A stretch of DNA of 16,391 nucleotides, taken from contig CAXBPX010000019.1 in the NCBI GenBank assembly GCA_963977625.1, positions 1 to 16,391 of the forward strand, in the 5' to 3' direction. Origin of the DNA: ZLKRG08 sp963977625. Its GTDB lineage: Bacteria > Actinomycetota > Actinomycetes > Nanopelagicales > Nanopelagicaceae. Made by a program: the position numbers and the translations under genes. Under the pieces are notes generated by a model that was not told the origin of the DNA, made no database searches, and saw nothing but the letters and a program-made list of their open reading frames with translations. Every line of letters starts with the position of its first letter. Position 1 is the stretch's first letter. Below, piece by piece: positions 7,563 to 15,111 of this stretch.

Positions 7563-8560
7563 GTTTAGTTATCGGAATTGAAACTTCTTGCGACGAAACT
7601 GCGATTGGAATTGTTCGAGATCGAAAATTACTGGCAAATGTAATCTCTTCAAGTATGGATGAACATGCGCGATTTGGCGGAGTGGTTCCAGAAATAGCTA
7701 GCCGCGCACATCTAGAAGCTTTTCTAAATGTATTACGTCAGGCACTTCAGGATGCAAATGTGAAGTTAGCTGATGTTGATGCCATCGCAGTTACAGAAGG
7801 TCCAGGATTAATAGGAGCTTTGTTAGTTGGTGTTGCTGGCGCGACAGGTCTTGCGAGCGCACTTGATAAACCGCTTTATGGCGTCAATCATTTATCTTCA
7901 CATATCGCAGTTGATTACTTAACTCATGATGAAGAAATTGAACCAACTATTGCGTTGTTAGTCAGTGGTGGTCACTCATCTATTTTGCAAGTAAATGACA
8001 TCACCAAAGATGTGATCAAACTTGGTGCCACCATGGATGATGCCGCTGGTGAAGCTTTTGACAAAATTGCACGAATTATGAATTTAGGTTTTCCAGGTGG
8101 CCCTGCAATTGATAAAGAGGCAGCACATGGAAAAATCAATATAGATTTTCCCCGTGGATTAACCACCGCCGAAGATTGGCGCACCCGTCCATATCATTTT
8201 TCATTCTCGGGTCTTAAAACTGCAGTTGCCCGATTTTTGGAACAAACTCCAAACTATGTACGAGCGGATGTAGCAGCATCTTTTCAAGAAGCAGTTGTTG
8301 ATGTATTGCTGCAAAAATCATTGCGCGCTTGCAAAGATTCTGGAATCGATCGATTGGTAATAGCAGGTGGTGTGGCCGCCAATTCTCGATTGCGCCAAGT
8401 GGCCGGTGAGCGCGCGATGAAAGCTGGGGTCCGGCTGCATATTCCAAACCCAGGGCTCTGTACCGATAACGGAGCGATGGTGGCTAGCCTTGGCTCGCTG
8501 ATGGTTTCGGGCGGGATCGCTGCCAAAGGGGCTCTAGCGGACTCCGCTTTGGCGTTTTGA
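7559..8560 (+). CDS. tsaD: tRNA t6A37 threonylcarbamoyltransferase TsaD
   Basis: TsaD transfers the threonylcarbamoyl group from threonylcarbamoyl-AMP to A37 of tRNA and is the catalytic ASKHA subunit of the complex. The 333-residue product begins with VIGIETSCDETAIGIV and has the metal-binding H111-LSS-H115. It also carries LLVSGGHSS, FSFSGLKTAV, IAGGVAANSRLR and CTDNGAMVA, with Asp303 as a metal ligand. The start overlaps the rimI stop as ATGA. The last codons of the gene (TTG GCG) double as the -35 element of the groES promoter, so the end of tsaD and the heat-shock control region overlap. Confidence 0.97.
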   Translation: MSLVIGIETSCDETAIGIVRDRKLLANVISSSMDEHARFGGVVPEIASRAHLEAFLNVLRQALQDANVKLADVDAIAVTEGPGLIGALLVGVAGATGLASALDKPLYGVNHLSSHIAVDYLTHDEEIEPTIALLVSGGHSSILQVNDITKDVIKLGATMDDAAGEAFDKIARIMNLGFPGGPAIDKEAAHGKINIDFPRGLTTAEDWRTRPYHFSFSGLKTAVARFLEQTPNYVRADVAASFQEAVVDVLLQKSLRACKDSGIDRLVIAGGVAANSRLRQVAGERAMKAGVRLHIPNPGLCTDNGAMVASLGSLMVSGGIAAKGALADSALAF

Positions 8561-8577
8561 GCGTGTTTTACTATTCT
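8549..8577 (+). promoter_or_regulatory. Sigma-A-like promoter of groESL
   Basis: A -35 box TTGGCG at 8549-8554 and a -10 box TATTCT at 8572-8577 are separated by exactly 17 bp. The -35 lies inside the 3' end of tsaD. The predicted transcription start falls near 8584, inside the CIRCE operator that begins directly after the -10. Confidence 0.75.
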
Positions 8578-8604
8578 TTAGCACTGTAAGCCCGCGAGTG
8601 CTAA
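8578..8604 (+). promoter_or_regulatory. CIRCE operator (HrcA binding site) of groESL
   Basis: The inverted repeat has left arm TTAGCACTG (8578-8586), a 9-bp spacer and right arm GAGTGCTAA (8596-8604). It matches the CIRCE consensus TTAGCACTC-N9-GAGTGCTAA at every arm base except the last of the left arm. CIRCE is bound by the heat-shock repressor HrcA. Placement over the predicted start site implies repression by blocking the polymerase. In RNA it would also form a hairpin at the 5' end of the transcript. Confidence 0.93.
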
Positions 8605-8657
8605 CCGTGGGATTCGGCTAAATAGTAAAAGAGATCAATACCAATAAGGAGCAATCA

Positions 8658-8945
8658 ATGGGCATCAAGCCACTTGAAGATCGCATCGTTGTTAAGCCAG
8701 CAACTGCTGAACAGACAACTGCATCAGGTCTAGTAATTCCAGATACTGCAAAAGAGAAGCCACAGGAAGGCACAGTTATCGCTGTAGGCCCTGGCCGTTT
8801 TGATGATGGTGTTCGCGTGCCAATGGATGTGAAAGTCGGAGATGTTGTTCTTTACAGCAAGTACGGCGGAACCGAAGTTAAAGTAGGTGCAGATGATCTT
8901 CTAGTTCTTTCTGCGCGCGATATTTTAGCTATTGTTGAAAAGTAA
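8658..8945 (+). CDS. groS: Co-chaperonin GroES
   Basis: GroES is the 10-kDa heptameric lid of the GroEL folding chamber. The 95-residue product is full length. It starts IKPLEDRIVVKPA, has the mobile loop that contacts GroEL (TTASGLVIPDTAKEKPQEG, residues 20-38), then GTVIAVGPGR, and ends VLSARDILAIVEK. A strong AAGGAG at 8646-8651 lies six bases before the ATG. The 5' leader after CIRCE is about 55-70 nt. Codon choice looks more biased than in the flanking genes, as expected for high expression. groEL follows eight bases after the stop. Confidence 0.98.
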   Translation: MGIKPLEDRIVVKPATAEQTTASGLVIPDTAKEKPQEGTVIAVGPGRFDDGVRVPMDVKVGDVVLYSKYGGTEVKVGADDLLVLSARDILAIVEK

Positions 8946-8953
8946 GCCGATAA

Positions 8954-10588
8954 ATGGCCGGTAAACAATTACATTTTGATGAAGTTGCTCGTCGCGCTAT
9001 GGAGCGCGGAGTCAACATTCTTGCTGATACCGTAAAGGTAACACTTGGACCTAAGGGTCGAAACGTAGTTATCTCTAAATCTTTTGGTGCACCAACTATT
9101 ACAAATGATGGCGTCACCATCGCTAAAGAGATCGAACTTTCTGATCCAGCTGAAAACATGGGCGCCCAGTTAGTTAAAGAAGTTGCGACCAAGACCAATG
9201 ATGTTGCTGGTGATGGAACCACAACTGCAACAGTGCTTGCGCAAGCGATGGTCAAAGAAGGACTTCGTAATTTAGCTGCAGGTGCACAACCGATGGATCT
9301 AAAGCAAGGTATTGAAGCGGCAGTGGCAAAAGTTTCTGAAACTCTTCGCGCGCATGCCACACCAATTAGCGGCAAAGAACAGATTGCAAACGTCGCAACC
9401 ATCTCTGCACAAGATCGCGCAATTGGCGAACTTATTGCAGAAGCCATGGAAAAAGTTGGCAAAGATGGCGTGATCACTGTCGAAGAATCTTCAACTACTG
9501 CACTAGAACTTGATTTCACCGAAGGTATGCAGTTCGACAAGGGCTTTATCTCGCCATATTTCGTAACTGATACCGATCGCATGGAAGCAGTACTCGATGA
9601 TCCATATATTCTGATCACTGCGGGCAAAATCTCAGCGCTCGCAGAGTTATTGCCAATTCTGGAAAAAGTAGCGCAAGCGTCAAAACCGCTATTAATCATT
9701 GCCGAAGATGTCGAAGGTGAAGCACTTTCAACTCTGGTAGTTAACAAGATGCGTGGCGTATTTACCTCAGCTGCAGTTAAAGCACCTGGCTTTGGCGATC
9801 GTCGCAAGGCGATGCTTGAAGATATGGCAATTCTTACCGGTGCAACTGTGGTTACTACCGATATCGGAATGAAACTTGATCAAGTTGGACTAGAAGTTTT
9901 AGGCCGCGCACGTCGCGTAGTTCTTGATAAGGACAACACCACAATCGTTGATGGCGCTGGCGACAAGAAGCGCGTACAAGATCGTATCTCTGAACTTCGT
10001 AAAGAGATCGATATTACTGATTCAGATTGGGATCGCACCAAACTACAAGAACGTCTTGCAAAACTTGCTGGTGGCGTTTGCGTAATCAAGGTTGGCGCAC
10101 ATACTGAAGTTGAATTAAAAGAGAAGAAACATCGTCTCGAAGATGCAATTTCAGCAACTCGTGCAGCTGTTGAAGAAGGAATCGTTGTTGGTGGCGGTGC
10201 AGCACTTGTGCATGCAGTTGATTCACTTGAAGGCGATCTTGGCTTCACTGGTGATAAAGCGGTTGGTGTTCGTTTAGTTCGCAAAGCAGCTGACGAACCA
10301 CTTCGTTGGATTGCAGAGAATGCAGGTCTTGAAGGTTATGTGGTGGTATCTAAAGTGCGCGCAATGAAGCCAAACGAAGGCTACAACGCGGCAACTGATG
10401 TATATGGCGACTTAACTAAAGATGGCGTTATTGACCCAGTGAAAGTAACTCGTTCCGCACTTGCAAATGCTGCTTCAATCGCAGCAATGTTCATTACAAC
10501 TGAAGCAGTTGTTTTCGAAAGCAAGGAAGAAGAAGTTGCAGATTCAGGCCATGGACATAAGCACGGCCCAGGCGGTCACACTCACTAA
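8954..10588 (+). CDS. groL: Chaperonin GroEL with histidine-rich tail (GroEL1-like)
   Basis: GroEL is the 60-kDa tetradecameric ATP-driven folding chamber. The 544-residue product is full length, with TLGPKGRNVV near residue 30, the nucleotide-binding GDGTTTATVL from residue 86, KAPGFGDRRKAMLEDMAILTG in the middle and EEGIVVGGGAAL near 400. The C-terminus ends DSGHGHKHGPGGHTH, with five histidines in the last twelve residues, instead of the GGM repeats of classical GroEL. Among actinobacteria a His-rich tail marks the GroEL1 copy, usually the one next to groES, as here. Whether a second GGM-tailed copy exists elsewhere cannot be seen. The ribosome-binding site is weak, so translation probably depends on groES. 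A strong terminator lies ten bases downstream. Confidence 0.98.
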   Translation: MAGKQLHFDEVARRAMERGVNILADTVKVTLGPKGRNVVISKSFGAPTITNDGVTIAKEIELSDPAENMGAQLVKEVATKTNDVAGDGTTTATVLAQAMVKEGLRNLAAGAQPMDLKQGIEAAVAKVSETLRAHATPISGKEQIANVATISAQDRAIGELIAEAMEKVGKDGVITVEESSTTALELDFTEGMQFDKGFISPYFVTDTDRMEAVLDDPYILITAGKISALAELLPILEKVAQASKPLLIIAEDVEGEALSTLVVNKMRGVFTSAAVKAPGFGDRRKAMLEDMAILTGATVVTTDIGMKLDQVGLEVLGRARRVVLDKDNTTIVDGAGDKKRVQDRISELRKEIDITDSDWDRTKLQERLAKLAGGVCVIKVGAHTEVELKEKKHRLEDAISATRAAVEEGIVVGGGAALVHAVDSLEGDLGFTGDKAVGVRLVRKAADEPLRWIAENAGLEGYVVVSKVRAMKPNEGYNAATDVYGDLTKDGVIDPVKVTRSALANAASIAAMFITTEAVVFESKEEEVADSGHGHKHGPGGHTH

Positions 10589-10597
10589 CAAATTGTG

Positions 10598-10634
10598 AGA
10601 AATCCTCGCGTTTTCGCGGGGATTTCTTGCTTTT
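10598..10634 (+). terminator. Rho-independent terminator of groESL
   Basis: Arms AGAAATCCTCGCG (10598-10610) and CGCGGGGATTTCT (10615-10627) form a 13-bp stem with one T-G wobble around a TTTT loop, followed by TGCTTTT. It begins ten bases after the groEL stop and separates the heat-shock unit from the purine unit. Confidence 0.9.
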
Positions 10635-10646
10635 ATTGGCAAAAGA

Positions 10647-10671
10647 TAAGATTGCGAATTATTGAAAGGGG
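10647..10671 (+). promoter_or_regulatory. Probable guaB promoter -10 and ribosome-binding site
   Basis: TAAGAT at 10647-10652 fits the TANNNT -10 pattern, and AAAGGGG at 10665-10671 is a good Shine-Dalgarno five bases before ATG 10677. The predicted start site near 10659 gives a leader of about 18 nt, so there is no room for a purine riboswitch. The -35 is poorly defined. Confidence 0.5.
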
Positions 10672-10676
10672 CAGTG

Positions 10677-11783
10677 ATGAGCGAATTTGAAAAAGTCGCA
10701 ATGCTCGGACTGACCTACGACGATGTCCTCTTATTGCCTGGCCCTTCTGAAGTAGTCCCTTCCGAAGTTGAAACCGGAACTTGGCTAACTAGAAAAATAA
10801 AACTTTCAATTCCATTGGTCTCATCTGCCATGGATACGGTTACTGAATCTCAGATGGCAATTGCGCTAGCTAAAGCTGGTGGTATCGGCATCATTCACCG
10901 AAATCTTTCGATTGAAGATCAAGTAACACATGTAAAACTTGCTAAGAATGTGGGATTAGCTGGCGCTGCAGTTGGCGTTGGCGATGATGGTTTTAAGCGC
11001 GCACAAGCTTTGATTGATGCAGGTGTGGATGTAGTGGTCGTAGATACTGCTCACGGACATCATCGCGCGGTTTTAGATTCAATTGAAAGAGTAAAAAAGT
11101 TTTCATCAGATACTCAAGTTATCGGCGGCAATATCGCAACCCGTTCAGGTGCACAGGCGTTAATTAATGCTGGTGCAGATGGTGTCAAAGTTGGAGTTGG
11201 CCCTGGATCTATTTGTACTACCCGTGTAGTTGCAGGTGTCGGTGTTCCGCAAATAACTGCAATTATGGAAGCAAATAAAGCTTGTAGCAAAGCTGGAGTT
11301 CCGCTAATTGCCGATGGCGGTCTGCAATATTCTGGCGATATCGTCAAAGCAATTGTGGCGGGCGCAAATACGGTAATGCTGGGATCACTATTTGCAGGTT
11401 GTGATGAATCGCCCTCTGAATTAGTTGAAATTGATGGCGTTAAATTTAAGGTTTATCGCGGCATGGGCTCACTTGGTGCGATGCAATCGCGCGGCGAACA
11501 GAAGTCTTACTCGAAAGATCGCTACATGCAGGATGATGTTTTATCAGAAGATAAATTAGTTCCAGAAGGAATTGAAGGAAAGATTAGATATCGCGGTCCA
11601 GTTACTTCTGTAATTCATCAATTAGTTGGTGGACTTCGAAGTGGAATGGGTTATGCCGGTGCGCCAGATATTGAAAACTTGCGCCGCGAAGGTCAATTAA
11701 TTCGAATTACTGCAGCTGGCTTAAAAGAGAGCCATCCGCATGATGTCGCTGAAATAAAGGATGCTCCGAATTATGCAAAATAG
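10677..11783 (+). CDS. guaB: IMP dehydrogenase lacking the CBS (Bateman) domain
   Basis: GuaB oxidises IMP to XMP with NAD, the committed step to GMP. The barrel is complete: LTYDDVLLLPG at 12-22, SSAMDTVTE at 49-57, GVGPGSICTTR with catalytic Cys180, IADGGLQYSGD at 211-221, MGSLGAMQSR and the D-R282-Y283 catalytic dyad. At 368 residues it is far shorter than the usual 480-500. HRNLSIEDQVTHVKLAKN runs straight into VGLAGAAVGVGDD at residues 74-104, exactly where two CBS repeats are normally inserted. The domain is missing cleanly with no frameshift, so this is a functional design rather than a fragment. ATG 10677 is chosen for its ribosome-binding site; GTG 10674 and TTG 10662 are in frame upstream. 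It overlaps the following paralogue. Confidence 0.96.
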   Translation: MSEFEKVAMLGLTYDDVLLLPGPSEVVPSEVETGTWLTRKIKLSIPLVSSAMDTVTESQMAIALAKAGGIGIIHRNLSIEDQVTHVKLAKNVGLAGAAVGVGDDGFKRAQALIDAGVDVVVVDTAHGHHRAVLDSIERVKKFSSDTQVIGGNIATRSGAQALINAGADGVKVGVGPGSICTTRVVAGVGVPQITAIMEANKACSKAGVPLIADGGLQYSGDIVKAIVAGANTVMLGSLFAGCDESPSELVEIDGVKFKVYRGMGSLGAMQSRGEQKSYSKDRYMQDDVLSEDKLVPEGIEGKIRYRGPVTSVIHQLVGGLRSGMGYAGAPDIENLRREGQLIRITAAGLKESHPHDVAEIKDAPNYAK

Positions 11784-12885
11784 CATTGAAATCGCTCCTG
11801 GCAAACGCGCCCGAGTTGCATATTCTTTTGATGATATTGCAGTGGTTCCAAGTCGTCGTACTCGTGATCCAAAAGATGTATCAACTGAATGGCAGATTGA
11901 TGCATATAAATTTGAAATACCAATGATGGCAGCCCCAATGGATTCCGTAGTTTCTCCAGAAACGGCAATAGAAATTGGGCGTTTAGGTGGGTTAGGCGTA
12001 CTTAATTTAGAAGGGCTCTGGACTAGATACGAAGATCCAAGAGTTCCGCTTGGCGAAATCGCATCAATGCCTGAAAAAAATGCCACCAAACGTATGCAAG
12101 AAATTTATGCTGCGCCAATTCGTCCAGAATTAATTAAAGAGCGAATTCAACAAATTCGTGATGCAGGTGTAACAGTTGCAGCATCACTTTCTCCGCAACG
12201 CACTGCCGAACTTCATAAAGCGGTAATTGCAGCTGGCGTTGATATTTTCGTAATTCGCGGCACTACAGTTTCGGCAGAACATGTTGGTTCCGGAGAAGCG
12301 CTTAACTTAAAGAAATTTATTTACGAATTAGATACTCCGGTAATAGTGGGTGGTGTTGCAAATGGCACCGCAGCGCTGCACTTAATGCGCGCTGGTGCAG
12401 CTGGTGTATTAGTAGGTTTTGGTGGCGGTGCAGCACACACCACTAGAAAAGTTTTAGGTGTGCAAGTACCAATGGCCTCTGCAGTATCTGAAGTTGCTGC
12501 AGCCAGACGCGAATATTTAGATGAATCTGGCGGACGTTATGTTCATGTAATTGCAGATGGTTCCGTTGGTCGTTCTGGAGATATCGCTAAAGCCATTGCC
12601 TGTGGCGCTGATGCAGTCATGATGGGTTCACCGCTTGCAAAAGCAACGCAAGCTCCTGGACTTGGATGGCACTGGGGATCAGAAGCGCATCATCAAGAAT
12701 TACCACGCGGTGAACGCGTAGCGGTTGGCACGGTAGGTTCGCTTGCAGAGATTTTAATTGGCCCATCACATTCTGCTGATGGATCAATGAATATGTTTGG
12801 TGCGCTGCGTCGTGCAATGGCAACTTGCGGTTATTCGAATCTAAAAGAATTCCAGCGCGTTGAGGTTTTGATTGCACGTGCCTAA
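11773..12885 (+). CDS. guaB3: GuaB3-type IMP dehydrogenase paralogue without the catalytic cysteine
   Basis: This 370-residue TIM-barrel protein belongs to the GuaB3 group of IMPDH-related proteins, usually found beside guaB in actinobacteria. Recognisable features are VVPSRRTRDPKDVS (24-37), the PMDSVVSPETAIEIGRLGG region near 55-73, GGRYVHVIADGSVGRSGD (253-270) and the NMFGALRRAMATCGY tail. It has no CBS domain, as is normal for the group. The active-site loop reads GFGGGAAHTTR (215-225), with His222 where IMPDHs have the nucleophilic Cys. Ordinary IMPDH chemistry through a covalent thioester therefore looks impossible. Activity may be lost, altered, or supplied with GuaB in a complex. ATG 11773 fits the family N-terminus; ATG 11761 would add four residues. 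The gene overlaps the end of guaB by 11 bases. Confidence 0.9.
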   Translation: MQNSIEIAPGKRARVAYSFDDIAVVPSRRTRDPKDVSTEWQIDAYKFEIPMMAAPMDSVVSPETAIEIGRLGGLGVLNLEGLWTRYEDPRVPLGEIASMPEKNATKRMQEIYAAPIRPELIKERIQQIRDAGVTVAASLSPQRTAELHKAVIAAGVDIFVIRGTTVSAEHVGSGEALNLKKFIYELDTPVIVGGVANGTAALHLMRAGAAGVLVGFGGGAAHTTRKVLGVQVPMASAVSEVAAARREYLDESGGRYVHVIADGSVGRSGDIAKAIACGADAVMMGSPLAKATQAPGLGWHWGSEAHHQELPRGERVAVGTVGSLAEILIGPSHSADGSMNMFGALRRAMATCGYSNLKEFQRVEVLIARA

Positions 12886-14437
12886 TAATGCAAGTGAAAA
12901 ATCTGGAGTCTTAGTTGTTGATTTTGGAGCACAATACGCGCAATTAATCGCCCGAAGAGTTCGCGAAGTCAGCATTTACTCGGAAATTGTGCCTTCGCAT
13001 GTGACTGCGGCAGAGATCAAAGCTAAAAATCCAGAAGCCATTATTCTCTCAGGTGGACCAGCTTCAGTTTATGCAGAGAATGCACCAACTTTTGATGGTG
13101 AAATTCTTAAATTAGGAATTCCAGTTTTTGGAATTTGCTACGGCTTTCAAGCTATGGCTAACGCTCTTGGAGGCGTGGTCACTAAAACTGGAAAATCTGA
13201 ATTTGGTCGCACAAAATTAAGCGCTAAAGAATCCAAGTTATTTAAAGAGATTCCCTTAAATCAGTTAGTGTGGATGAGCCATGGTGATGCAGTCACCCAA
13301 ACTCCAAACGGATTTTCGATCTCTGCCACTACCGAAAATACTCCGGTAGCTGCTTTTGAAAATGAAAGCGGTCAATTAGCAGGAGTGCAATTTCATCCAG
13401 AGGTATTGCACTCTGAATATGGACAAGCAATTCTGCACAATTGGTTGATCAATATCGCTAAATGCAATCCAACTTGGACTACCCAAAATATTGCAGAAGC
13501 AGAGATTGCCAAAGCTAAAGAAATAATTGGCGACAAACGTGTAATTTGTGGATTATCTGGTGGCGTAGATTCTGCAGTAGCAGCTGCGATTATCCAACGA
13601 GCAGTGGGCAATCAACTTACCTGTGTCTTTGTTGATCATGGTTTGCTACGAAGTGGTGAAGCAGAACAAGTTGAAAAAGATTTCGTGGCAGCAACCGGAG
13701 TCGAACTAGTAGTGGTAGATGCCAAAACTCAATTCTTATCTGCACTTTCAGGAGTTACTGACCCAGAAGAGAAGCGCAAGATTATCGGCCGAGAATTTAT
13801 CCGCTCATTTGAAAAAGCTGCTCGCGAAATTGCGGCAAATGGCGAAGCGGAATTTTTAGTGCAGGGAACGCTCTATCCAGACGTGGTCGAATCTGGTGGC
13901 GGTACCGGAACTTCAAATATTAAATCGCATCACAACGTAGGCGGATTGCCAGATGATTTGAAATTTAAATTGGTCGAACCATTACGTTCATTATTTAAAG
14001 ACGAAGTTCGTCAGGTTGGTTTACAACTTGGACTTCCAGAAGAGATTATTTGGCGGCAACCATTTCCAGGACCAGGCCTTGGCGTTCGAATTATCGGAGA
14101 AGTTAACGAAGAGAATTTAGCGATTCTTCGCAAGGCAGATTTAATTGTCCGCGAAGAATTAAAGGCAGCCGGCCAGGATCGCAGTATCTGGCAGTGCCCA
14201 GTGGTTTTACTTGCAGATGTAAGAAGCGTAGGCGTCCAAGGCGATGGCCGAACTTATGGACATCCAATAGTTTTGCGCCCCGTATCCAGCGAAGATGCAA
14301 TGACTGCAGATTGGTCAAGATTGCCATATGAATTACTTGAGAAAATTTCTACTCGTATTACCAACGAAGTTCGTGAAGTAAATCGTGTAGTTTTAGACGT
14401 GACCAGTAAGCCACCCGGCACAATCGAATGGGAATAA
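12872..14437 (+). CDS. guaA: GMP synthase (glutamine-hydrolysing)
   Basis: GuaA aminates XMP to GMP using glutamine and ATP, completing the pathway begun by guaB. The 521-residue product has the class I glutaminase domain with VVDFGAQYAQLIARRVRE at 15-32, the nucleophile Cys89 in FGICYGFQAM and H175-P-E177 of the triad. The ATP pyrophosphatase P-loop SGGVDS lies at 229-234, and the dimerisation domain ends PPGTIEWE. It overlaps the end of guaB3. The start is ambiguous: TTG 12872 has GAGG six bases upstream, while GTG 12878 is the commoner codon but lies twelve bases from it; I use the TTG on spacing. Both precede the conserved region, so function is unaffected. Confidence 0.97.
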   Translation: MHVPNNASEKSGVLVVDFGAQYAQLIARRVREVSIYSEIVPSHVTAAEIKAKNPEAIILSGGPASVYAENAPTFDGEILKLGIPVFGICYGFQAMANALGGVVTKTGKSEFGRTKLSAKESKLFKEIPLNQLVWMSHGDAVTQTPNGFSISATTENTPVAAFENESGQLAGVQFHPEVLHSEYGQAILHNWLINIAKCNPTWTTQNIAEAEIAKAKEIIGDKRVICGLSGGVDSAVAAAIIQRAVGNQLTCVFVDHGLLRSGEAEQVEKDFVAATGVELVVVDAKTQFLSALSGVTDPEEKRKIIGREFIRSFEKAAREIAANGEAEFLVQGTLYPDVVESGGGTGTSNIKSHHNVGGLPDDLKFKLVEPLRSLFKDEVRQVGLQLGLPEEIIWRQPFPGPGLGVRIIGEVNEENLAILRKADLIVREELKAAGQDRSIWQCPVVLLADVRSVGVQGDGRTYGHPIVLRPVSSEDAMTADWSRLPYELLEKISTRITNEVREVNRVVLDVTSKPPGTIEWE

Positions 14438-14446
14438 GTAGGAATC

Positions 14447-15109
14447 ATGAAAAAGTTAGCTATCTTCTCTGCAACTGCTTTCGCAATATCGACTGTGGCA
14501 TTTATAGCTCCACCTGCGCAAGCTGCAGTTAAATGCGCCAAAGTAGAGATTGCACAGAGCACACCAAAAAAGTTGCCGCAACCTTTGAAGGCACAATCAC
14601 CGCTACCTAAAAAACTTACTTTCACCACCAATTGCGGTGTAATCGAAGTGGCTTTAAATCCAAAAGCGCCAATAACCATTACCTCTTTGGCAGCGCTTGC
14701 AAAGGGTAAGTATTTCGATAGCACTTTCTGCCATAGATTAACTACGGAAGGTTTATTTGTGTTGCAATGTGGCGATCCCACATTTACTGGTGGCGGATCC
14801 CCAACTGGTTGGACTGGATATGCAGATGAGAATTTACCTAAAGATGCCGCAAATAATTACCCAGAAGGAATTGTGGCGATGGCCAACTCCGGACCTAAAA
14901 CAAATGGTTCACAGATGTTCTTTGTTTATAAGAACACCCAATTGCCACCTGCATACACAATTTGGGGAAAAATCACTAAAGGTTTAGATATCGTTAAATT
15001 TATCGCCAGCAAGAAAGCAATTAAACAAGGCGCAGATAGTAAGTGGTATTACGCACCTGATGGATATCCTTACGAAACTTTGAAAATTATTTCGGTAAAA
15101 GTCTCTTAA
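14447..15109 (+). CDS. Secreted cyclophilin-type peptidyl-prolyl cis-trans isomerase
   Basis: This isomerase catalyses proline cis-trans isomerisation, here probably outside the membrane. Residues 1-27 form a Sec signal peptide (MKKLAIF, then a hydrophobic core, ending PPAQA-A). No lipobox is seen, so it is soluble or loosely attached rather than a lipoprotein. A short Pro/Lys linker precedes the cyclophilin barrel (about 57-217). That domain has CHRLTTEGLFVLQCGDP (95-111), with the catalytic-type Arg97, then GGGSPTGWTGY, then NSGPKTNGSQMFFV (147-160). Four cysteines remain after cleavage (30, 63, 95, 108) and may form disulfides. TAGGA lies just upstream of the ATG, and the gap from guaA is nine bases, so it is probably the tail gene of the gua operon. 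Its stop is 2 bp from that of the converging deacetylase gene. Confidence 0.92.
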   Translation: MKKLAIFSATAFAISTVAFIAPPAQAAVKCAKVEIAQSTPKKLPQPLKAQSPLPKKLTFTTNCGVIEVALNPKAPITITSLAALAKGKYFDSTFCHRLTTEGLFVLQCGDPTFTGGGSPTGWTGYADENLPKDAANNYPEGIVAMANSGPKTNGSQMFFVYKNTQLPPAYTIWGKITKGLDIVKFIASKKAIKQGADSKWYYAPDGYPYETLKIISVKVS

Positions 15110-15111
15110 AA

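Noticed and set aside
8929..9807. Long minus-strand open frame (292 codons) opposite groEL
   Set aside because: It is antisense to the well-conserved groEL frame, is Ser/Ala/Thr-rich with no recognisable motif, and has no ribosome-binding site. Long antisense frames are common opposite codon-biased genes.
10635..10676. Purine riboswitch before guaB
   Set aside because: The leader after the likely -10 is only about 18 nt, too short for an aptamer.
10677..12885. guaB and guaB3 as a recent tandem duplication or broken pseudogene pair
   Set aside because: Both frames are intact and the proteins are highly diverged, matching separate GuaB and GuaB3 families rather than a recent copy.
14254..14781. 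Minus-strand open frame (175 codons) across guaA and the cyclophilin gene
   Set aside because: It spans the junction of two clear plus-strand genes, shows no family motif, and is explained as a shadow frame.
14757..14987. Plus-strand open frame inside the cyclophilin gene in another frame
   Set aside because: The in-frame cyclophilin motifs continue across this region; the alternative product shows no features.
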